From the NCBI RefSeq assembly GCF_963576545.1, contig NC_083654.1:18072199-18136198 (forward strand): a DNA stretch of 64,000 nucleotides, given 5' to 3'. This stretch comes from Limanda limanda. Its lineage: Eukaryota; Chordata; Actinopteri; Pleuronectiformes; Pleuronectidae. This document shows, in pieces, positions 59,001-64,000 of the stretch. The notes beneath the pieces were generated by a model that was given only the letters and a program-made list of their open reading frames with translations, made no database searches and was not told where the DNA came from. Numbering within the stretch: position 1 is the stretch's first letter; each line of letters starts with the position of its first letter. The position numbers and the translations under genes were made by a program.

Positions 59001-61795
59001 CCTGTGTGAATTGTCGACTTCATCCAGAGGCTCAGAGTCTTCCTGAGGTCACTCGGAGACTCTCTCTCTCTCAGCATAACACGGTGAAATGTGCAAATTA
59101 TGTGCATATGCAGTTTAGTGTGAGTGCTTGATTGCTTGTGCGTGCAACCTGCACCAGACGTATTCGTTTTCCAGCTCCGCATCTCGAAAACGTCCAAATG
59201 AGGCCGGAAGTTGCGGCGTGACGGCGAGAGGCTCGGAAGCCCAACCCCGACCACAGGTCTTTCTATTCCTGAGAACAGACAGGATACATGGAGCATATTA
59301 TTCCGCCCGCAGAACAGGAAACGTGCAATCGACCTCTGACCCCAGACCATTTCGAATCATTATCTCCGAGCTTAAGAGCGTGGGGCTAATCCTTGCTGTG
59401 TTTACCACAACAGCTGGATGGTCTGTTTGCAGCCTCCCCTGGACCTCGTGGTGGGCCGATGCATATGTGATGCTCACCGGGATGATGTGTCCTCATTTGG
59501 ATTTCCACCAATAGGCTTCAAGGAGGCATTAGTGCACATACAGTAAGCCATGGTCATCTTAAGAGATATGAGGGGGCTCAGCCCAGTCTGGTGCTCTAAA
59601 TCACCACATAGCCATTGGCAAATTTCACTGTTCCACCGAAAAATCGTATTAGTGCAGGATTAGTCGTTGTCCAGCGGAGTAGCGAGTTCCAGTGGTGCTG
59701 GGGATCTGCTATTAACGGACTGGTGATCGCTCTGTTCAGCAGGGACTGTTGTCTGGAGCTCTGGGTTAAAGGCACGTAGGGAGCAGAGAAACTTCCAAGT
59801 GAGATTTAAAAAGGGCCTGTCACGAAATGGATTCGCGTGTGCTCATGAAACAGGCAGCGCTGGAAGCCTGGTGATGTAGTGACGTCTTGTGGGTCAACGG
59901 ACACAACATGGTGGCTTCTCTTCAACTCGCTGCGTTCCCTGTATGAGCAGTGAGAAGTAAAATGTGGTTGTAGCTGCGCAGAGTCCGCTCACCAGACTCT
60001 AAGTGATAGCTGGCCTTTGCTTTCTTGTTGAGAGTTGGATGAGAAGGTCGATACCATACTCGTATCTGAACGATAAATACAAGGCTACCACTTGCAGTTG
60101 GTTTGCTTAGCTTGGCATAGAAGCCATAGTGTAAAACTGTGATGGAAGCAGCAGGCACTTTATAAATACTGGTACAACTGAGATCTGAAGCTACAGGACC
60201 AGAGCGCCTGTCCTCCTCTGGATGGGTCATGAATATTGTTTTGTAGTTAAAGCCAATCTTACTGCCTTTGAACGAGATGGAGATGGGAAGTCAAATTAAT
60301 ATGCTTGTGTCCATGTGGTCTGAGTCATGAAAAGCCTCCAGTTGAAGGAGATTTGGTTAAAAAGTTATTTTTTAACATCATGTTCAGGAGCAATAAACGT
60401 GTGTAAATAGAATCCAAAAAGAGGATTGAACTCCAGCTCCGATGGAAAAACACTGATCGTGAAATTGGAGCTATCGGAAATTTTCCAGTTGACGAGATTG
60501 CAAAATGCCACGACAGTGAGTCGTCTCAATGTGAAGTGATATCATGTGAGTGATCTTGTAAACACAACAAACTCCACATGACAAACCCTGATGACCCTGT
60601 GGGCGGGGGGGCGGGGGGGGTTCAACGGTATGACACATTCACTTCAAAAAGAAAAACAATCTATGACAGGGCGCAGGCAAGGCATTTGTTATGTAAGGCT
60701 TAAACACAGTTGTAGTTACAGCTGCTAACTCTAATTAATATTAATTACCTGAACGCAACAGAGCTAATAATTAGAGCTGAATATCAGCAGAAAGTCGGGG
60801 GGGTTGTTTCTTTTCTGTTTCTCCGAGGTGCGCCTTGAGCTGAGCAGGGATTGTGTAACAGCGCTGCCAGAACAGGTGAACCATGTAACTATGTTCTGAC
60901 TTGTTTTCCTTCTGTTGAATAAGTTCTGCCCTGAGCATGTTTCCACACGCACACACGCACACACACACGCACAAACACACACACACATGCACAACGGCAC
61001 TCAGCTCCCTCAGACGAGTCCTCGCTGACACAGACGCTCCACACGCGTCATTCTCTTCTCACTCATCCTGCATCTGCTGCATTTATCATTTGCAATCACC
61101 TCCCATAGATTTTCATGCAACGCACAGTGAGTGTTTTACCTCCATTTGAAACCACTCAGTGCAATCAATGCTCTTCCATAACACGTCAGGATGGCCTAAG
61201 AGGGCTTAGCCTTATGCATGTCTGGTTATAGGTCCGGACTGTTTACTTCCATCCTACGGGCCATTTGAATATGGATAGAAGGCCAGCTGAGGTCTTTTAA
61301 CTACTCTACTACATCTAGGTTTCCATTTGAAACTCTCGTTAATAGGGTGTATCTGAGGACATGAGCATTAGCAGTGGAGGGATAAACTGAGGTTGTGCGT
61401 CCAAGTCATTACTGTGTGTCACTACTGGGACCTCACGTCCACACTGGGACCTCGATGCCACAGCGGGACTGAGGAATGTTCCAGGTCATTTAAAGAGGAA
61501 ATGAACAGGGAAACTCAATTTTTTGTGTGAGCTGCGTCTTTTATTGAAATCGCATTGAAATATTATGAAGGAGAAAACACTTGGAAATCATTATCATCCT
61601 TCATAAAAAACGAAATAAGAAGTTGGACCCATTAGAGAATGCCAGCGTTGTAATTAGAAGTGCAAAGTAGCATTTTAACACAAATTCATCTTTAAAATAG
61701 CTTTTCAAGATGACAGCTTTCCATTGTTAGGGGAAGAGTTGCCTCAATTTGAACCATTTCAATAAGACACACCCTGGGATCACCTCCTCCATGAA
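56070..61795. other. Intergenic DNA, no host gene seen
   Basis: Mixed composition with pyrimidine-rich 56560-56800, a G-rich run at 60600-60620 and CA words at 60946-60986. 58240-58500 resembles an old repeat (CACTAGAGGGCAGCGC). No exon, RNA gene or intact transposon was recognised. Confidence 0.45.
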
Positions 61796-61797
61796 CT

Positions 61798-62015
61798 CAG
61801 ATTCAAGATTCTTATCATCCTACTGGTTATAACAAGTACAACAATGTGAAAAACAATAGTTAGGTAAGTATAACAGATATTAATAATGATAAGATACATC
61901 TACAGAATAGAGTAAAATGAGTTTTAACTTAATAAATATACAGTGATAAAATACTAATAAAATGAAAAAGCCATTTTAAGAACAAACAATATGTAATCAA
62001 ATGAAGGTGTTGCAA
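61798..62015 (-). mobile_element. Retroposon 3' fragment, ATTCAAGATTCTTATCATC type
   Basis: The - strand end GATGATAAGAATCTTGAAT and inner GTACAACAATGTGAAAAAC are typical of fish LINE/SINE 3' UTRs, with the element head to the right. The extent is approximate. Confidence 0.45.
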
Positions 62016-62283
62016 TTAATGTTAATTTAAATCAATATTTTGAGAGCACAGTCACAATAAAGCATTATTGCTTACGAGTGGTTGGATATACAGAAAGAAA
62101 ATCCATTGAGCGTGAAGGAGAGAAATATCTGGTGCAGCTGTATCAATGCTCACTGGAGGGGATTGGGAATACGACCCATTTCAACGACTATTAATATGGA
62201 TCTGACACTAAAACACGCTGGGACCTGCAGCCAAGCAGAGGAACCGGGCCAAGAAAGCAGGTTTTTCTGATAAGCTGGTTGAT

Positions 62284-62286
<3 letters not shown>

Positions 62287-62320
<34 letters not shown>

Positions 62321-62349
62321 TGTGTGTGTGTGTGTACGTGTGTGTGTGC
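62287..62349 (+). repeat. (TG)n microsatellite with TACG interruptions
   Basis: 63 bp of TG with two GTACGTG breaks (about 62318 and 62336). Confidence 0.95.
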
Positions 62350-62664
62350 ATGGAGCGTTCAAAATCACAGTGTTACACACTCCAATGAACTTGCACTGTG
62401 ATATGTGGCATTAATCCACAGCAGCTCATTGTTTTTGGATCCCTGGCCTGTAACTTCACTGTTTTCATTCTCTCTTACAAATCACAAAGTGCAGGTTGTG
62501 GCTGCGGGCAGATGTTTGCATAGAAAGAGCTCAGATAAACCGTCTGTTTGCTGTGCGCCCACAAGACACTGAACTTCATGAGCATGCTTCTCAGAAAAGT
62601 GCTTACCTTCAGATCTGGTGAATCGGGATTTTTATTGCTGCACAAAATTTGACATACTCATAAC

Positions 62665-63278
62665 TAGGGTTGCAAAATTCCGGGAATATTCAAAGTTGCA
62701 AACTTTCCATGGGAATTAACGGGAAATATACGGGAATATACTTCTACATTGTTTGGGGTGAAATGTCTCCACACATGAGAGAGTGCACGTGGCATTGTTC
62801 TGTAGAATAAGATGAGAAAAAAGTTTGTAAAAAAACACTAATGCAATGCCAGAGATATAAATAGTTAGCCAAACAATTGGAATCGTCTGTAAACATATTT
62901 TACAATTAATGGATACATGAATGGAAATAGGCTAGATGAACAGATGAACAATCCTCAATCAGCATGCTAATATATTTTCCCCAGTAATATATCATATATC
63001 ATCGATAGCCCTGCTGTAGTGTGCAGGAATCTGGGAATTATCTGTGCATGTGATGGAAGAATGCACAGTGGAGGGTTGAAATTCAACGTGCAGCGTGTGC
63101 TGCATTCCATACATCTTTAAAATAGAGTCTTGAATGATGTTTTTATTGCTCAGCGTTTAATTTGCGTAGTTTTGTTTTTTTTCAAAATTCCCAAAATTCC
63201 CAAGCTTAACTTCAAATGGAAAGTTTCCGGAAAGTTTCCAGAAATTTACCGGAAACTTTCCTCCCCTTTGCAACCCTA
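62665..63278 (-). mobile_element. Non-autonomous hAT element, copy 3, perfect TSD (614 bp)
   Basis: Both TIRs are present: TAGGGTTGCAAAATTCCGGG at 62665 and, inverted, TAGGGTTGCAAAGGGGAGG at 63278. The 8-bp TSD CTCATAAC (62657-62664 and 63279-63286) is perfect. Compared with copies 1 and 2 it lacks the 3' part of the BED ORF (only about 19 codons remain, all four zinc ligands lost) and the donor region of the intron. It is nested in another old repeat whose TTTTGTGTTATCCTGCCAAC end lies at 63346-63365. Confidence 0.92.
62711..62741 (+). repeat. Three 10/11-bp iterons in hAT copy 3
   Basis: GGGAATTAAC, GGGAAATATAC (11 bp) and GGGAATATAC, positioned as in copy 2 relative to the TIR. Confidence 0.8.
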
Positions 63279-63286
63279 CTCATAAC

Positions 63287-63425
63287 TCTCAGTCCCCCTA
63301 ATCATGCCCCACACAACATCTCATGGAAATTGATCGAGCACTTTTTGTGTTATCCTGCCAACAAACAAACAAACAATCGCAAACAAATACACAACCTCAG
63401 GCAGGGGTCAAAGTTCACCGAAGTT
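63287..63425 (-). repeat. Old fish repeat interrupted by hAT copy 3
   Basis: CTAATCATGCCCCACACAAC, CATGGAAATTGATCGAGC and GTTATCCTGCCAACAAACAA with CAAACAATCGCAAAC are a recognisable teleost repeat end; its other part is probably before 62657. Approximate limits. Confidence 0.45.
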
Positions 63426-64000
63426 AAACTAAGCATGAAGCCAAATCTCCCACTGAAAGAGGATGTTGAAGAAGATCAGTCTTCAGAAACTATAAATCAG
63501 TAGGATATCAGTTACAGGGTTGGATCATACGATGTGAAAGTTAAATGTCAGCCATGATTTGACAGTTTTTTATTTTAAATTTACGCTCTCTGCTGCACAG
63601 TGGCTGTGTTTGGACGGTTTTACAATAAAATCCACATGTGGTAGATATAAAGGCAGATCAGACGCAGGTGAGGCTTCTTAATAGTTGGACCTCTGCTGGT
63701 TTCCTACCAACAGTCAAGCTGCGACCATGTCACGTTGGCAGCTGTGGAAGAATTACATTTCTTTTAAAGTACGCAACACGGCCTGTAAACACTGCAAACC
63801 CTGCAAACAGTTTACACTCAGTCCAGATGTTGGCAGTCCCACTTTATACTGTGAAGAAAAAAACAGCCCGACCGACGAAAGGACTGTTAATTTTACGGCT
63901 GATTAATAAAGAAAAAAGAAAAATCCAGTTTGAGCATTTCCAACACTTCACGAGTTCCTGCAGTGAGATGTCCCAGTCTGTGTTAACGTCCCATCTATCA
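63426..64000. other. Unassigned DNA at the window end
   Basis: No domain or splice-supported exon recognised. The open frame 63685-63906 has an ATG in context ACCATGTC at 63726 but no recognisable protein similarity. Confidence 0.4.

Noticed and set aside
34721..64000. Expected efna3 upstream of efna1
   Set aside because: I looked for the conserved ephrin blocks (LNDYLDI, FQRFTPFTLG) in the right half of the window and found none on either strand.

Overview
The window is vertebrate nuclear DNA, almost certainly from a percomorph-type teleost. The genes have spliced exons with GT-AG introns. There are long CA, GA and ATCT microsatellites and many short interspersed repeats of kinds common in fish. 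The only two protein-coding host genes I can support are orthologues of neighbours in the mammalian EFNA1-SLC50A1-DPM3 block. Coding DNA is under 2% of the window, and most of the open frames are chance or microsatellite frames. Layout: (1) 1-9.4 kb is repeat-rich. It holds two inverted copies of one retroposon, each ending in a roughly 440-500 bp ATCT/AGAT array, plus fragments of other fish repeats and a 122-bp transposon with a perfect 9-bp target-site duplication (TSD). (2) 9.4-10.0 kb is dpm3 on the + strand: a promoter with a ZNF143/THAP11-type motif, a non-coding first exon, one intron and a 92-codon coding exon. (3) 10-19 kb is intergenic DNA with several copies of one old repeat family. 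(4) 18.98-33.04 kb is efna1 (ephrin-A1) on the - strand. I rebuilt it as five coding exons with matching phases, giving 227 residues with signal peptide, ephrin domain, Gly/Ala-rich stalk and GPI-anchor signal. It has a 10.7 kb first intron and a roughly 1.5 kb 3' UTR. (5) 33.0-33.5 kb is the efna1 promoter; 33.5-34.7 kb is a roughly 0.48-kb tandem duplication, one copy of which carries a retroposon insertion with its own TSD. (6) 35-64 kb shows no recognisable host gene. It holds a broken LINE reverse-transcriptase fragment, a periodic motif array, a tRNA-derived SINE and three related hAT-type elements. dpm3 and efna1 are convergent here, as in mammals. No slc50a1 exon was recognised between them. 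DPM3 anchors dolichol-phosphate-mannose synthase in the ER; ephrin-A1 is a GPI-anchored ligand of EphA receptors. The two have no direct functional link, so the association is ancient synteny only. The most interesting elements are the three short hAT derivatives (41.5, 54.4 and 62.7 kb). Two of them keep a complete, nearly identical 68-codon BED zinc-finger ORF behind an intact 204-bp intron, and all three carry a variable number of about 10-bp subterminal iterons. That suggests non-autonomous transposons that may still make a DNA-binding-domain-only peptide.
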